NCBI GenBank assembly: GCA_001801055.1
Contig: MGWP01000055.1
Coordinates: forward strand, 1-55,680
Length of the DNA: 55,680 bases
Direction of reading: 5' to 3'
Source: Gallionellales bacterium GWA2_55_18
GTDB lineage: Bacteria; Pseudomonadota; Gammaproteobacteria; Burkholderiales; Gallionellaceae
This document shows, piece by piece, positions 1 through 9,305 of the stretch; the first letter of the stretch is position 1, and every line of letters begins with the position of its first letter. The translations under genes were made by a program, and so were the position numbers. The notes beneath the pieces were generated by a model. It ran no database searches, was not told the origin of the DNA, and saw only the letters and a program-made list of their open reading frames with translations.

Positions 1-466
1 CCAGATCCATGTCGCGGCTGGTCATCAATCTTTCGATGTCCATCACGATAATCATGCGGTCGTCCACCGTGCCCAGGCCGGTGATGTACTGGGTGTCCAA
101 CGCTGAGCTGAATTCCGGCGCGGGCTTTAGTTGCTCGGCGGACAGCGTGATCACGTCGGAAACGCCGTCCACCACGATGCCCACCACGCGGTTGGCGACG
201 TTGAGAATGATGACCACGGTGAGCTGGTTGTACGTCACGTTGCCGAGACGGAATTTGATGCGCATGTCGATGATCGGCACGATGATGCCGCGCAGGTTGA
301 TCACACCCTTGATGAACTCCGGGGAGTTGGCGATGGTAGTCACCGCGTCGTAACCGCGGATTTCCTGGACTTTGAGAATGTCGATGCCATATTCTTCGCT
401 GCCCAGCGTAAAAGTCAACAGCTCGCGGCCCCCGCTGTTTGCCGCCTGGCCTTCGTTCGCTTGCAT
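1..466 (-). CDS. cheW: Chemotaxis coupling protein CheW (3' end outside window)
   Basis: CheW is the SH3-like adaptor that joins chemoreceptors to the kinase CheA in the cytoplasmic signalling array. The reverse-strand translation starts [19 protein letters not shown] and continues with [26 protein letters not shown] and [10 protein letters not shown], the usual CheW core. The ATG at 466-464 is preceded by GGGAGGA at good spacing. About 155 codons are visible and the stop codon lies beyond base 1, so the gene is cut by the window, not broken. It is the last visible gene of the long minus-strand chemotaxis block, downstream of a cheA. CheR, CheB or CheD are not seen and may follow outside. Confidence 0.93.
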   Translation of the reverse strand, partial: MQANEGQAANSGGRELLTFTLGSEEYGIDILKVQEIRGYDAVTTIANSPEFIKGVINLRGIIVPIIDMRIKFRLGNVTYNQLTVVIILNVANRVVGIVVDGVSDVITLSAEQLKPAPEFSSALDTQYITGLGTVDDRMIIVMDIERLMTSRDMDL

Positions 467-519
467 GGTGTCCTCCCTCATTGGTTATTAAAGCATCTTA
501 TCCGTGGAGCAATGTAACT

Positions 520-563
520 GTAGGGTGGGCTCTGCCCACCATGTCGGGCATAGCCCGACCTAC
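520..563. repeat. GTAG-headed paired hairpin (REPIN-like, family A)
   Basis: Starts GTAGGGTGGGC and ends GCCCGACCTAC. It has two hairpins, GTGGGC/GCCCAC and TCGGGC/GCCCGA, joined by a few bases, with GTAG at one end and its complement CTAC at the other. This is the layout of an inverted pair of REP elements. It lies just upstream of the cheW start. The same element recurs at 2906, 5967, 23008, 46251 and 46824. Confidence 0.85.
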
Positions 564-628
564 ATTTTGTATCGTTCCCATGCTCCGTCTTGGAACGATC
601 ATTAAAAAGGCTTGTTAAATAACAACCG

Positions 629-691
629 CTGGATTTTCGCCTTCGCGGGAATGACGGTTAAGCCTGCGCCCTTCGACAGGCTCAGGACAGG
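629..691. repeat. Half of a GCGGGAATGAC repeat followed by a CTTCGACAGGCTCAGGACAG repeat
   Basis: Bases 629-655 read CTGGATTTTCGCCTTCGCGG then GAATGAC, one arm of the element seen complete at 39914-40039. Bases 670-691 hold the CTTCGACAGGCTCAGG repeat that also occurs inside the uracil-DNA glycosylase gene and the Mod gene. Both lie between cheA and cheW; no gene is seen here. Confidence 0.65.
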
Positions 692-713
692 CTTTGCCCA
701 ACCTACGAACCCC

Positions 714-2858
714 CTACGCTTGGGCAAACTTGACCAGCGCGCCCACGTCCATAATCATCGCCACCCGCCCGTCGCCCATGATCGTGGCGCCGGATATGCC
801 GGTCACCTTGCGGTAATTGGTTTCCAGGCTCTTGATCACCACCTGGTGCTGGCTGACCAGATCGTCCACGAACAACGCAACTTTTTTGCCTTCCGCTTCC
901 AGCAATACCAGAATGCCTTCTGCCGGATTGGTGAATTTGGGCTGGATGTTGAATATCTTGTGCAGTGCGATCACCGGCAGATATTCGCCGCGCACATGCA
1001 GCACCTGACCCTGCCCGCTGATTTCCTTGACGTCTTCGGCATCGGGTTGCAATGATTCGATGATGAAGCTGAGCGGGACGATGTAAAGCTGGTCGCCTAC
1101 TGCGATGGACAAGCCGTCCAGTATCGCCAGGGTCAACGGCAAGCGAATGGTGATGGTGCTGCCTTCACCTGCTTTGGAGGCAATTTCGACGCGACCGCCG
1201 ATACCCTCGATATTTTTCTTGACCACGTCCATGCCGACCCCGCGCCCGGACACATCCGTGACCACTGCGGCGGTGGAAAAACCGGGTGCGAATATCATCA
1301 GCCAGACATCGGCATCGCTGATGTTGTCGCTGAAGGGGATGCCTTTTTCCTTGGCTTTGGCGAGAATCCGTTCGCGATTCAATCCGGCACCGTCATCTAT
1401 CACCTGGATGACGATGTTGCCACCCTGATGCGCGGCACGCAGGGTGATGGTGCCTTGCGGGTCTTTGCCCTTGGCGATGCGGTCTTCCGGCATTTCGACA
1501 CCGTGATCCAAGCTGTTGCGCACCAGATGGGTGAGCGGATCGCTGATTTTTTCGATCAGCCCCTTGTCCAGTTCGGTGCCTTCACCGACCATTTTGAGCT
1601 GCACTTTTTTGTCGAGCTTTCCGGCAAGATCGCGCACCAGACGAGGGAAGCGGCTGAACACGAAATTGATCGGCATCATGCGTACCGACATCACAGATTC
1701 TTGAAGTTCGCGGGTGTTGAGTTCGAGCTGCGCCAATCCGTTGAGCAGTGATTCATTCAATACCGGATCAAGATGGGAGGCAACTTCCGCCAGCATGGAT
1801 TGTGTAATCACCAACTCGCCAACCAGATTTATCATCTGATCGACCTTTTCCACACTGACGCGGATCGAAGTTTCGGCAGCTGGCGCGGCGACAGCGGGAG
1901 CACCCCGATCTGCGGCGCGGCGGTGTGGTACCTCATCCCCCTGAATAGCCGTAGCAGCAGGTGCCGCTTGCCCCGTCTTATCTTCCACATCGACGAAGAA
2001 GCCATAGCCTTGCGCATTTTCTGCTTCCGCTTTGAGTACCTCAGGCTCGACGAAAAACCCATAGCCCTGCGCATCTTCGGCTGCCGCCTGAAGTTGTTCC
2101 GGCTCGACGAAAAACCCGTACCCTTGATCTTCTTCCTCTGTCTTCTGATCCCCAATCAGCTTGATAGTCAGTTGCTTGGGTTCCAGAAAGAATGAGAAAG
2201 TTTCGCGCAATTCGTCTTCGGATGTGTAACTGGTCAGCGTCAATGTTACCGATTTGGCGGCGATTTTCTGTTTTTCGATTTTGCCGATATTGCCCAGCTC
2301 TTCCAGCAGATTGTTGAGCTCGGCCTTGCTGGGGAAAATGGCGGGAGACTTGTCGAACTTGACCTGATAAATATGCTGCACGGAGGGGGGCGCTGTTTCT
2401 TGCACAGGGGCGGAAGTTATTGTCGCCGAGGTTTCTGTCCTCTGTCCTCTGTCTTCTGTCTTCTGGCTCCCCTTCGCGGTCAATTGCGATAGCCTGGCGC
2501 GTATTTCAATCGAAGGTGCGGGGTCGGCGATGGTTCCGTTCTGATGCGCTTCCAGCAAGCCTTTCAGCACGTCGCCCGCCTGCAGGAAGGCGTCCACCAT
2601 ATCGGCGGTGATCTTGATTTCGTTTTTGCGTATGCCGTCGAGCAGGGTCTCGAGAATATGCGTCACTTCGGTCATGTCGTTAAAACCGAAGGTGCCGCTG
2701 CCGCCTTTAATGGAATGCGCAGAACGAAAGATGGCGTTTAGCTGATCCGGATCGGGCGCATCAAGATCAAGCGCGAGCAGCAGGCTTTCCATGCTATCGA
2801 GGTGCTCGGCTGACTCCTCGAAAAACACCTGATAAAACTGGCTCATGTCGATGGACAT
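714..2858 (-). CDS. cheA: Chemotaxis histidine kinase CheA (with internal triple repeat)
   Basis: CheA autophosphorylates in response to receptor state and passes phosphate to CheY-type regulators. The 714 residues contain an HPt domain (about 1-110) with H48 in SAHSIKGGSG, a P2-like domain (about 160-235), the dimerisation helices (about 330-400), the ATPase with VRNSLDHG near 446-453, DDGAGL near 488, FAPGFST near 523 and GRGVGMD near 538, and a CheW-like C-terminal domain. The P2-P3 linker carries QGYGFFVEPE, repeated nearly exactly three times every 19 residues (245, 264, 283). Residues about 131-142 (SQKTEDRGQRTE) come from a dispersed nucleotide repeat. This is one of two cheA genes in the block. 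Confidence 0.95.
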   Translation of the reverse strand: MSIDMSQFYQVFFEESAEHLDSMESLLLALDLDAPDPDQLNAIFRSAHSIKGGSGTFGFNDMTEVTHILETLLDGIRKNEIKITADMVDAFLQAGDVLKGLLEAHQNGTIADPAPSIEIRARLSQLTAKGSQKTEDRGQRTETSATITSAPVQETAPPSVQHIYQVKFDKSPAIFPSKAELNNLLEELGNIGKIEKQKIAAKSVTLTLTSYTSEDELRETFSFFLEPKQLTIKLIGDQKTEEEDQGYGFFVEPEQLQAAAEDAQGYGFFVEPEVLKAEAENAQGYGFFVDVEDKTGQAAPAATAIQGDEVPHRRAADRGAPAVAAPAAETSIRVSVEKVDQMINLVGELVITQSMLAEVASHLDPVLNESLLNGLAQLELNTRELQESVMSVRMMPINFVFSRFPRLVRDLAGKLDKKVQLKMVGEGTELDKGLIEKISDPLTHLVRNSLDHGVEMPEDRIAKGKDPQGTITLRAAHQGGNIVIQVIDDGAGLNRERILAKAKEKGIPFSDNISDADVWLMIFAPGFSTAAVVTDVSGRGVGMDVVKKNIEGIGGRVEIASKAGEGSTITIRLPLTLAILDGLSIAVGDQLYIVPLSFIIESLQPDAEDVKEISGQGQVLHVRGEYLPVIALHKIFNIQPKFTNPAEGILVLLEAEGKKVALFVDDLVSQHQVVIKSLETNYRKVTGISGATIMGDGRVAMIMDVGALVKFAQA

Positions 2859-2905
2859 TGGCTTTTCCCTAGGATGATATGCGAAAAATTCTGGTGGTAG
2901 CCTCT

Positions 2906-2987
2906 GTAGGTCGGGCTATGCCCGACATGGTGGGCAAACGGTTTATTGTTGCCTACGCGGATGAACGGTGGGCACAGCCCACCCTAC
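2906..2987. repeat. REPIN-like paired hairpin, family A, with enlarged spacer
   Basis: Begins GTAGGTCGGGCTATGCCCGA and ends GGGCACAGCCCACCCTAC. The GTAG and CTAC ends are kept, but about 40 extra bases lie between the two hairpins compared with the 44-base copies. It fills the gap between the CheY-like gene and cheA. Confidence 0.8.
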
Positions 2988-2990
2988 GTT

Positions 2991-3356
2991 TTAACCAACC
3001 ACTTTTTTAACAACCTCCAGCAGTTTCTGCGGATCGAACGGTTTTACCAGCCAGCCGGTTGCGCCGACCGCCTTGCCTTGCGTTTTCATGGCATCGCTGG
3101 ATTCGGTGGTCAGCATCAGGATCGGCACAGACTTGTATTGCGGCAGCCCACGCAGGGCTTTGATCAGCGTCAGGCCGTCCATCTTGGGCATGTTCTGGTC
3201 GGTCAGCACCAGATTGGCCGCATTGGCTTTGGCCTTATCCAACCCATCTTGTCCATCGATCGCTTCGATGACGGTGTAGCCGGCAGATTTCAGGGTAAAA
3301 GCCACCATTTGCCGAATGGAGGCGGAATCATCGACAGTCAGTATGATTTTGGCCAT
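2991..3356 (-). CDS. CheY-like single-domain response regulator
   Basis: This 121-residue protein is a lone receiver domain. It has the acidic pocket in LTVDDSAS near residues 7-13, the phospho-acceptor in VLTDQNMPKMDG near residue 53, the switch Thr in LTTES and the conserved Lys in LVKPFDP. No output domain is present, so it must act through another protein, such as the flagellar switch, or as a phosphate sink for the neighbouring CheA. It lies directly upstream of that cheA in transcription order, with a repeat element between. A second, more typical cheY is at 8820, so this is probably a specialised paralogue. Confidence 0.9.
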   Translation of the reverse strand: MAKIILTVDDSASIRQMVAFTLKSAGYTVIEAIDGQDGLDKAKANAANLVLTDQNMPKMDGLTLIKALRGLPQYKSVPILMLTTESSDAMKTQGKAVGATGWLVKPFDPQKLLEVVKKVVG

Positions 3357-3483
3357 GTTTTTGCGCTCGGTAAGTTGTCAGGAATGCCGAAGTAGATTGC
3401 ACTATTTAGCTGAAAAATGCAATGGAAAAGTAATGGGTTATACCAATGGGGGCGCTTAACCGCTGCTTGCGAAGCACCCACCG

Positions 3484-4689
3484 CTAGAATAATTCAATGT
3501 CGCCCGTATCGAAGTTGTCCTGAGCGACCGGATTGGATTTTTTCGCATCCAGCGTCACCACATGCTCGTGCAACAGGCGGTTGTAGGCGGCGATTTGATC
3601 CAGGTATTCATGGCGGTTCGGCCTGTCCGTTCCCTTGCTCATCTCGTTGGCGACTTCCTGCAAGGCGGTCATGCGCATCTGGGCATGGCCGATCAATTGC
3701 GAACTCATATCCTGGAATTGCAATGTAGACACTGCCACTCCCACGTTATGCTCGACTTTAGAGTTGAGATGGTTCAATTCGACGGCATTTTTGGCGATGG
3801 TTTCATTGAGTTCGGTGAGATCGGTCATCATGACTTTAATATGCTGCTTGGAATCCATCACGAAGGTCATGTCGTTTGCCGCAAGTTTGTCGATGTAATG
3901 CTCTGCTTCGATCAGCGATGCGCTGACATTGCCCACCAGTGTGCGTATCTGCCTGCTGAACTTGTTGGTGTTTTCGGAAAGATTGCGCACTTCGTCGGCA
4001 ACCACGGCAAACCCGCGCCCGGCCTCGCCCGCGCGCGCCGCTTCGATCGCCGCATTCAGCGCGAGCAGGTTGGTTTGTTTGGCGATGCCCTCCACCTCGT
4101 TCAGGATGCCGAGAATGCTGGAAACCTGCGCATTGATGGCATCCATTTTTTCCACCAGTTCCATCGCGTGCTTGCTGTTTTCAACGGTGCTGTCGACAAA
4201 TTCGTTCATCGCTTTTTCAGTATCGTGGACGAAATGCTCGAATTTTTGTTTTGCGCTTGCGCCCCCGCTATTTGCCCCGCCGTCCGTGATGAACAGTGTC
4301 AAGGCTTGCTGCGCGCGCACTTCTTCGGCCATCGTGGTAAAGGTATTGATCAGCGTGGAAATGGCCTCGCTGAGAATAGTCTGGGTATTGCACAACTCGG
4401 TATGCGCGGAGTTGAGCTGGTTGGATACCTCCTTGCCGAATTGCACATGGAACGTGTTGCTTTCGTGAATCAGCGGCGTGTCGCCCTGCACCGCAGATTC
4501 GTTGTTTTTTAGCGGAGCCTCGCCAGTGCTGGCGCGACTGAGCAGGTAGCACCAGAGGGGAATGAAGATCAGGAACAGCAGCGCGTCGGCAAGGGTGGTG
4601 TCGGCACTGGAGAAATACAGTGCATGCCCCCCCAGCAGGGTGCCGCTGATCAATGTGCCAACAATGGCAAGGCGAGAGAAATTTGTCAT
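3484..4689 (-). CDS. Methyl-accepting chemotaxis protein, short membrane-anchored type
   Basis: A 401-residue chemoreceptor. Two hydrophobic stretches lie near the N-terminus (about 7-27 and 37-52) with only a short loop between them, so no large periplasmic sensor domain is present. The cytoplasmic signalling tip is clear: [20 protein letters not shown] followed by [20 protein letters not shown]. No HAMP domain is obvious. The signal may be sensed within the membrane or by the cytoplasmic part; this is inference. It sits in the chemotaxis block between the CheY-like gene and the CZB receptor. Confidence 0.88.
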   Translation of the reverse strand: MTNFSRLAIVGTLISGTLLGGHALYFSSADTTLADALLFLIFIPLWCYLLSRASTGEAPLKNNESAVQGDTPLIHESNTFHVQFGKEVSNQLNSAHTELCNTQTILSEAISTLINTFTTMAEEVRAQQALTLFITDGGANSGGASAKQKFEHFVHDTEKAMNEFVDSTVENSKHAMELVEKMDAINAQVSSILGILNEVEGIAKQTNLLALNAAIEAARAGEAGRGFAVVADEVRNLSENTNKFSRQIRTLVGNVSASLIEAEHYIDKLAANDMTFVMDSKQHIKVMMTDLTELNETIAKNAVELNHLNSKVEHNVGVAVSTLQFQDMSSQLIGHAQMRMTALQEVANEMSKGTDRPNRHEYLDQIAAYNRLLHEHVVTLDAKKSNPVAQDNFDTGDIELF

Positions 4690-4803
4690 AGCTGGTAGTC
4701 ACCTGTTTATCGGGTAGTTGTTCCGCGTGGGCGAACAATAAAACTGCGTACCCACTCTACGGTTACTATTTTTTGTTGCCTGGCAAGCTTTGCCAGGGCG
4801 AAA

Positions 4804-5931
4804 CTAATTCGGAGAATGGCACAACAGGCTGCTGTCGCCTTCACCTGCCACCGCGATTCTTTCCAGCGCGGCAAGCACTTCCATGCTGTCGGCCTCCAGT
4901 TTCCCGACCAATTCGATGCCGCGCAGGGGTTCGCCGTTGCGAAATGCCGTAACAGCCTCCCTGCCATTCTGATGGAACGATTGATGCGGATTAGCCACAG
5001 CGTTATAGCCATCCAGCTTGGAAAAACAATCCTTGCCTTCACCCTCAAAGTACCATTTACCCAACCGGCACGCGGTGTGCGACGCAAAGCTGTCGGCAGT
5101 GCGATCCGATATGCCCATGAACACTTTATAAATTTCGAACTTGTAAAGAATGTGGTCTATCTTGGTGACTTCAACGAAGCTGCGCAACGCCGCTGCCGAA
5201 ATCGTCCCCTCCATCTGGTGCGACAGATCCAGCAGATGCTTCATGTTATCCATCACGCCCGCGACATCGCGACCGAATACTTGCGACTTTGCCGCCAAGC
5301 CCTCCATCTGTACTTTGGTGCGGTCGGTTTCGCCCTGGATGGCAACCACAATCGTCGAGATTTCGCTGGTTGCTTTCGCGGTACGCTCGGCCAGCTTGCG
5401 CACTTCATCCGCAACTACGGCAAAACCACGCCCTTGCTCACCAGCACGCGCCGCCTCGATCGCCGCGTTGAGTGCCAGTAGATTGGTCTGGTCGGCAATT
5501 TCCTTGATCAGCTGGACGATGCTGCCGATTTGCGCCGCGCGTTCGGTCAGGTTCTGTACATTTTGCGAAGTTTGCAGCGTATCGCCGGACAGAGCGTCCA
5601 AACTCTGCGCGATCTGCAACACCGCTTCGCGGTTGCTCGCCGAAATACTGGCGGCTTCAATGGCATGCTGTTTCTCTTCGCGCAACACCTGCGCGGCAGC
5701 GGCCTGGGATTGTTGCAGCACGGCGAAAGAATCGCCAAACCCCTGCATATTAGCAAACAGCCGCGACGAGGTTTCATGTTCTTCCCGCGTTCCCGCAAGC
5801 TCGGCACGCACCGCATCTCGCTCACTTTCCAGTGCGGCCAAATTGGCGCGCAATGAGGCAATCTCCTGATTGGTCTGGTCTAGTCTGGCTTGCAATGCAC
5901 GGTGTTCCTGTTTCAATTTTCCGCAAAACAT
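4804..5931 (-). CDS. Soluble chemoreceptor with C-terminal zinc-binding CZB domain
   Basis: This 375-residue receptor has no membrane segment. It begins with a charged coiled coil (about 5-50), followed by the signalling domain with [20 protein letters not shown] near 145-164. The C-terminus is a CZB domain: H260, then H285-x2-C288 in [15 protein letters not shown], then H316. These residues match the zinc-binding pattern of the CZB family, whose members can respond to zinc or to oxidants. The ATG has AGAGGAA upstream. It probably reports cytoplasmic conditions to the array. Confidence 0.92.
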   Translation of the reverse strand: MFCGKLKQEHRALQARLDQTNQEIASLRANLAALESERDAVRAELAGTREEHETSSRLFANMQGFGDSFAVLQQSQAAAAQVLREEKQHAIEAASISASNREAVLQIAQSLDALSGDTLQTSQNVQNLTERAAQIGSIVQLIKEIADQTNLLALNAAIEAARAGEQGRGFAVVADEVRKLAERTAKATSEISTIVVAIQGETDRTKVQMEGLAAKSQVFGRDVAGVMDNMKHLLDLSHQMEGTISAAALRSFVEVTKIDHILYKFEIYKVFMGISDRTADSFASHTACRLGKWYFEGEGKDCFSKLDGYNAVANPHQSFHQNGREAVTAFRNGEPLRGIELVGKLEADSMEVLAALERIAVAGEGDSSLLCHSPN

Positions 5932-5966
5932 ATTTTTCCTCTAAGCCGGTCGAACCGGAATCAAAT

Positions 5967-6051
5967 GTGGGTGGGCTATGCCCGATATGGTGGGCATAGC
6001 CCACCCTACGGTTAATAAGTTTTAGTGTACAGGTGGGCTTCAGCCCGACAT
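5967..6051. repeat. REPIN-like paired hairpin, family A, plus a single extra arm
   Basis: Bases 5967-6009 match the paired hairpin, with a decayed head (GTGG instead of GTAG) and the tail GCATAGCCCACCCTAC. Bases 6030-6051 hold one more arm, CAGGTGGGCTTCAGCCCGAC. The whole lies between the second cheA and the CZB receptor gene. Confidence 0.75.
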
Positions 6052-6094
6052 TGCCGGGGCATCGTGCTAAAGGCTGACTTACCGTTGCCTGCCG

Positions 6095-7966
6095 TTAATG
6101 TCCCCGCACATCGCTAAGCAGTTCCTTGATGTCGAGAATCAGCACGATGTCGCCTTCGCTGGACATGGTTACGCCTGCTACGCCTTTGGGCCGGAAGGTG
6201 TCCAGCGATTTGATCACCACATCGTCGTGCCCGGCAAAGCCGTCCGCCGAGAGGATGAAGCTGTTGCTGCCAAACTGCATCAGCACACCCACTTCCGGCA
6301 CGGCTCCCGGCTCCCATCCGATCAGTTGAGCCAGCGGCAGCACCGGTAGCACTTCGCCGCGCACCACCATGGTCGCCCTGCCGGATACCTGTTGCAATTG
6401 ATCGGGCGTAATGGACAGAATTTCACGCACCATCGACAGCGGCACGGCGAAAGATTGATCGCCGAGGCGCAGGATCAGCACCGGCAGGATCGCCAGCGTG
6501 AGCGGCAGGGAAATGGTAATGACGGTGCCCCTGTCGGGCTCGGATTGAATGTTGATGACGCCGTTCAGTTTCTGGATATTGGTTTTAACCACGTCCATGC
6601 CCACGCCGCGCCCCGATACGCTGGATATTTCATCCTTGGTCGAAAATCCCGGTAACAGGATGAGTTCAAGGCATTGGCTTTCGTCCAGCGTATTCGCCAC
6701 TTCGTTGGTGATCAGCCCCTTTTCGACGGCCTTGTTACGGATCACATCGGGGCGCATGCCGCGCCCGTCGTCCTTGATGGTGATCAGGATATGGTCGCCT
6801 TCCTGGCGCGCGCTCAACTCCACGATGCTCTTTTCCGGTTTACCGGCGGCGATGCGTTTTTCGATGGTTTCCACGCCGTGATCCACCGCATTGCGCACCA
6901 GGTGCACCAGCGGGTCGTTCAAATCCTCGATCATGGTCTTGTCCATCTCGGTTTCTTCACCGATCAACACCAGCTCCACATCCTTGCCCAGCGATCTCGC
7001 CAGGTCGCGCGCCAGGCGCGGATATTTTTTAAATAAACGACCAATCGGCTGCATGCGTGTTTTCATCACCGCATTCTGTAAATTCACCACCAGCATATCC
7101 AGTTGCGTGACGGATTGATCGAGTTCGCTCAAGGTATTCGCGTCATTACGTCCCTGCAGGATGTCGGAGCGCAAATGGGTGAGACGATTTTTGGTCAAAC
7201 CGATTTCGCCGGAAAGATTCAGCACCTGATCGAGACGTTCGGTGTCCACGCGGATCGTGGACTCCTTGGCTTCCTGTGGCGGAACGTCCCCGCCACGGCG
7301 CCCGACCGTGGTACCCGGCACGTCGGCGGTGCGGCGTCCGAAGGCTTCCTTGGTGGACGTTTCCTCCGAAATCGCTTCGGCAATTTTCTCCGGGTCGCGG
7401 GTTGCGCCTACCTTGGCGACGATATCCGTGCCGGTCAGCGCGGTGTATAACGCATTCCAGTCCACTCCATCAGGGGGTTGCGGCGCGGGCGATCCGGGTT
7501 GCGCCAGCGGGGATGTGGCGCCGGGGGCTGGTGTGCGTTTGTCTTCGGTCTTTTGTGTGCGGCTTCCCGGTTTCTGTCCATCCAGCGCGGCCTTCAGGTT
7601 CGCCAGCATCTCTGCTGGTGCCGCTTCTGGTTGCAGGCTTTGCTGCAACGCACTAAACATCCTGCGCACTTCGGCGGTTGCCGCAAAAATCACGTCCATG
7701 AGTTCCGCGCTCAACGTCAGTTCGCGGTTACGCAGCTTGTCGAATAAATTTTCGGTGAGGTGGCACAGCGTTACCAGCTCGCTCGCGTTGAGGAATCCCG
7801 CGCCGCCCTTGATGGTGTGAAAACCGCGAAATATTTCGTTGAGCAGCTTGCTGTCATCTGGACGCTTCTCCAGATCCATCAACTTGCTGTCCACATCTGA
7901 CAACATTTCCCCGGCTTCCATCAGAAAGTCGCTCAACAATTCTTCCATGCCAGCAAAGTCGTTCAT
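6095..7966 (-). CDS. cheA: Chemotaxis histidine kinase CheA (second copy)
   Basis: A 623-residue CheA paralogue. The HPt domain carries H50 in FHTIKGGAGF. The linker (about 130-225) is rich in Pro, Ala and charged residues and contains SRTQKTEDKRT, which stems from the same nucleotide repeat found in the other cheA. The dimerisation region follows (about 235-300), then the ATPase motifs VRNAVDHGVE, KDDGRGM, LLPGFST and GRGVGMD, and a CheW-like domain at the end. No clear P2 domain is seen. It lies directly downstream of cheY-cheZ, so it is probably the main kinase for flagellar chemotaxis, with the other CheA supplementary; that ranking is inference. Confidence 0.95.
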   Translation of the reverse strand: MNDFAGMEELLSDFLMEAGEMLSDVDSKLMDLEKRPDDSKLLNEIFRGFHTIKGGAGFLNASELVTLCHLTENLFDKLRNRELTLSAELMDVIFAATAEVRRMFSALQQSLQPEAAPAEMLANLKAALDGQKPGSRTQKTEDKRTPAPGATSPLAQPGSPAPQPPDGVDWNALYTALTGTDIVAKVGATRDPEKIAEAISEETSTKEAFGRRTADVPGTTVGRRGGDVPPQEAKESTIRVDTERLDQVLNLSGEIGLTKNRLTHLRSDILQGRNDANTLSELDQSVTQLDMLVVNLQNAVMKTRMQPIGRLFKKYPRLARDLARSLGKDVELVLIGEETEMDKTMIEDLNDPLVHLVRNAVDHGVETIEKRIAAGKPEKSIVELSARQEGDHILITIKDDGRGMRPDVIRNKAVEKGLITNEVANTLDESQCLELILLPGFSTKDEISSVSGRGVGMDVVKTNIQKLNGVINIQSEPDRGTVITISLPLTLAILPVLILRLGDQSFAVPLSMVREILSITPDQLQQVSGRATMVVRGEVLPVLPLAQLIGWEPGAVPEVGVLMQFGSNSFILSADGFAGHDDVVIKSLDTFRPKGVAGVTMSSEGDIVLILDIKELLSDVRGH

Positions 7967-7982
7967 TTTATTCTCCTTAGTT

Positions 7983-8099
7983 AGGGGCTAGAGATCAGGG
8001 ATTAGGGGCTATGGGGTTTGTGTGCCGCTTTACGGCACAACCTTTATAAAAGCTGCGGCTACGCCGTACAACCCCCTAACTCCTAGCCCCTAGTCCCCA
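7983..8099. repeat. Low-complexity GGGGCTAG / CCCCTAGC inverted repeat
   Basis: One end reads GGGGCTAGAGATCAGGGATT and the other AACTCCTAGCCCCTAGTCCC, which are largely complementary. The middle has TGTGCCGCTTTACGGCACA, a smaller hairpin. The element fills the gap between cheZ and cheA. Similar elements are at 9237, 10270, 16723 and 48375. Confidence 0.7.
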
Positions 8100-8100
8100 A

Positions 8101-8823
8101 TTAAAACCCCAGACTTTCCAGTAGTTCGTCCACCTGATCCTGATTGGTCACCACGTCGGTGCGCCCTGTTGCATTGATAACCGGACCGTTCAACAGCCCC
8201 GTTTCATAATCCTCCTTGACTGCGGCAGGCGCATTTTCCAGCAATAATGCCACCAACTGCTGTTCCATGGTTTTCGTGACTTCGATAATCTTCTTGATGA
8301 CCTGCCCGGTCAGATCCTGAAAGTCCTGAGCCATCATGATTTCCATAAGATAGCCATTGGTAGCCTTGGTTTGCCGGGGTACTTCATACAGGAATGCGTG
8401 CGTTTGCATGACCAGGTTCTTGAATTGCTCCACATCCAGTTTTTTCTCGAACAGCATCTGCCACTGGCCCGCCAGGCGGTGCGATTCGACTTCCACTTTT
8501 TCCATGATCGGCTGCGCCGCATCGGTTGCGTTCAATACCTTTTCTGCGGCCTGTTGCGTCAGTGTTGCCACATAATTCAAACGGTCGCGCGCATCGGGGA
8601 TTGATGAAGCCGCCTTTTCGATTTCCTTGTTCAGCCCCAACTCGCGCAACGTGTCGTGCAAGGTGCGCGCCATGTGTCCGATCTGGTTGATTACCTTCTC
8701 TGTGCCATCACACGCGATATCAGGGTCGGCTTCGGCGGCATTCGCCGCAACGATACTGTCGAACAACGATTCCAGATCGTCGGAATCCCCGCTTGCAGAA
8801 TTACTTGTCATGGTATTACTCAC
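8101..8823 (-). CDS. cheZ: Chemotaxis phosphatase CheZ
   Basis: CheZ dephosphorylates CheY-P and so resets flagellar switching. The 240-residue protein has the family helix [20 protein letters not shown] near 160-179, which contains the catalytic Gln, and ends with [12 protein letters not shown], the C-terminal helix that binds CheY. Its start overlaps the stop of cheY by four bases, so the two are translationally coupled. The N-terminal 35 residues are acidic and probably disordered. CheZ is typical of beta- and gammaproteobacteria. Confidence 0.95.
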   Translation of the reverse strand: MSNTMTSNSASGDSDDLESLFDSIVAANAAEADPDIACDGTEKVINQIGHMARTLHDTLRELGLNKEIEKAASSIPDARDRLNYVATLTQQAAEKVLNATDAAQPIMEKVEVESHRLAGQWQMLFEKKLDVEQFKNLVMQTHAFLYEVPRQTKATNGYLMEIMMAQDFQDLTGQVIKKIIEVTKTMEQQLVALLLENAPAAVKEDYETGLLNGPVINATGRTDVVTNQDQVDELLESLGF

Positions 8824-9218
8824 TTTTGTAAGTTTGGAAAGTTCTGGAAGATTTTCTTCAACTTCTCGTCCAGTGTTGCGGCAGTGAACGGTTTTACTAC
8901 ATAGCCGCTCGCTCCGGCTTTTGCCGCTTCAATAATATTTTCCTTTTTCGCCTCCGCCGTCACCATCAGCACCGGCAAATGCTTGAGCTTGTCATCCGCG
9001 CGAATTGCCCGCAGTAATTCGATCCCTGTCATGTTGGGCATATTCCAGTCGGAAACCACGAAATCAAACTCGTTGGCGCGCAGCTTGGCCAGCGCCTCCA
9101 CCCCGTCTTCCGCTTCCTGCACGTTGGAAAACCCCAACTCCTTGAGCAGATTGCGCACAATGCGGCGCATCGTCGAGAAATCATCAACCACCAAGAATTT
9201 CGTATTTTCTATACCCAT
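8820..9218 (-). CDS. cheY: Chemotaxis response regulator CheY
   Basis: The 132-residue receiver keeps every classical residue at E. coli-like numbering: D12 and D13 in [11 protein letters not shown], phospho-acceptor D57 in [13 protein letters not shown]87 in MVTAEA, Y106 and K109 in GYVVKPF. CheY-P binds the flagellar switch protein FliM and changes the direction of rotation. The gene overlaps cheZ by four bases and lies downstream of two cheV genes. This is the prime candidate for the motor-directed CheY of the cell. Confidence 0.97.
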   Translation of the reverse strand: MGIENTKFLVVDDFSTMRRIVRNLLKELGFSNVQEAEDGVEALAKLRANEFDFVVSDWNMPNMTGIELLRAIRADDKLKHLPVLMVTAEAKKENIIEAAKAGASGYVVKPFTAATLDEKLKKIFQNFPNLQK

Positions 9219-9236
9219 TGCAACTCCCTGATTTGA

Positions 9237-9297
9237 GGGGCTAGAGGCTGGGGATTAGGAAAACCCCCCAGTATCCAGTCTCCAGTATCCAACCCCT
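9237..9297. repeat. Low-complexity GGGGCTAGAGGCTGGGG repeat
   Basis: GGGGCTAGAGGCTGGGGATT followed by CCCCCCAGTATCCAGTCTCC. It belongs to the same family as the elements at 7983 and 10270 but the inverted arms are less perfect. It sits between cheV and cheY. Confidence 0.6.
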
Positions 9298-9305
9298 GCT
9301 TCTTT

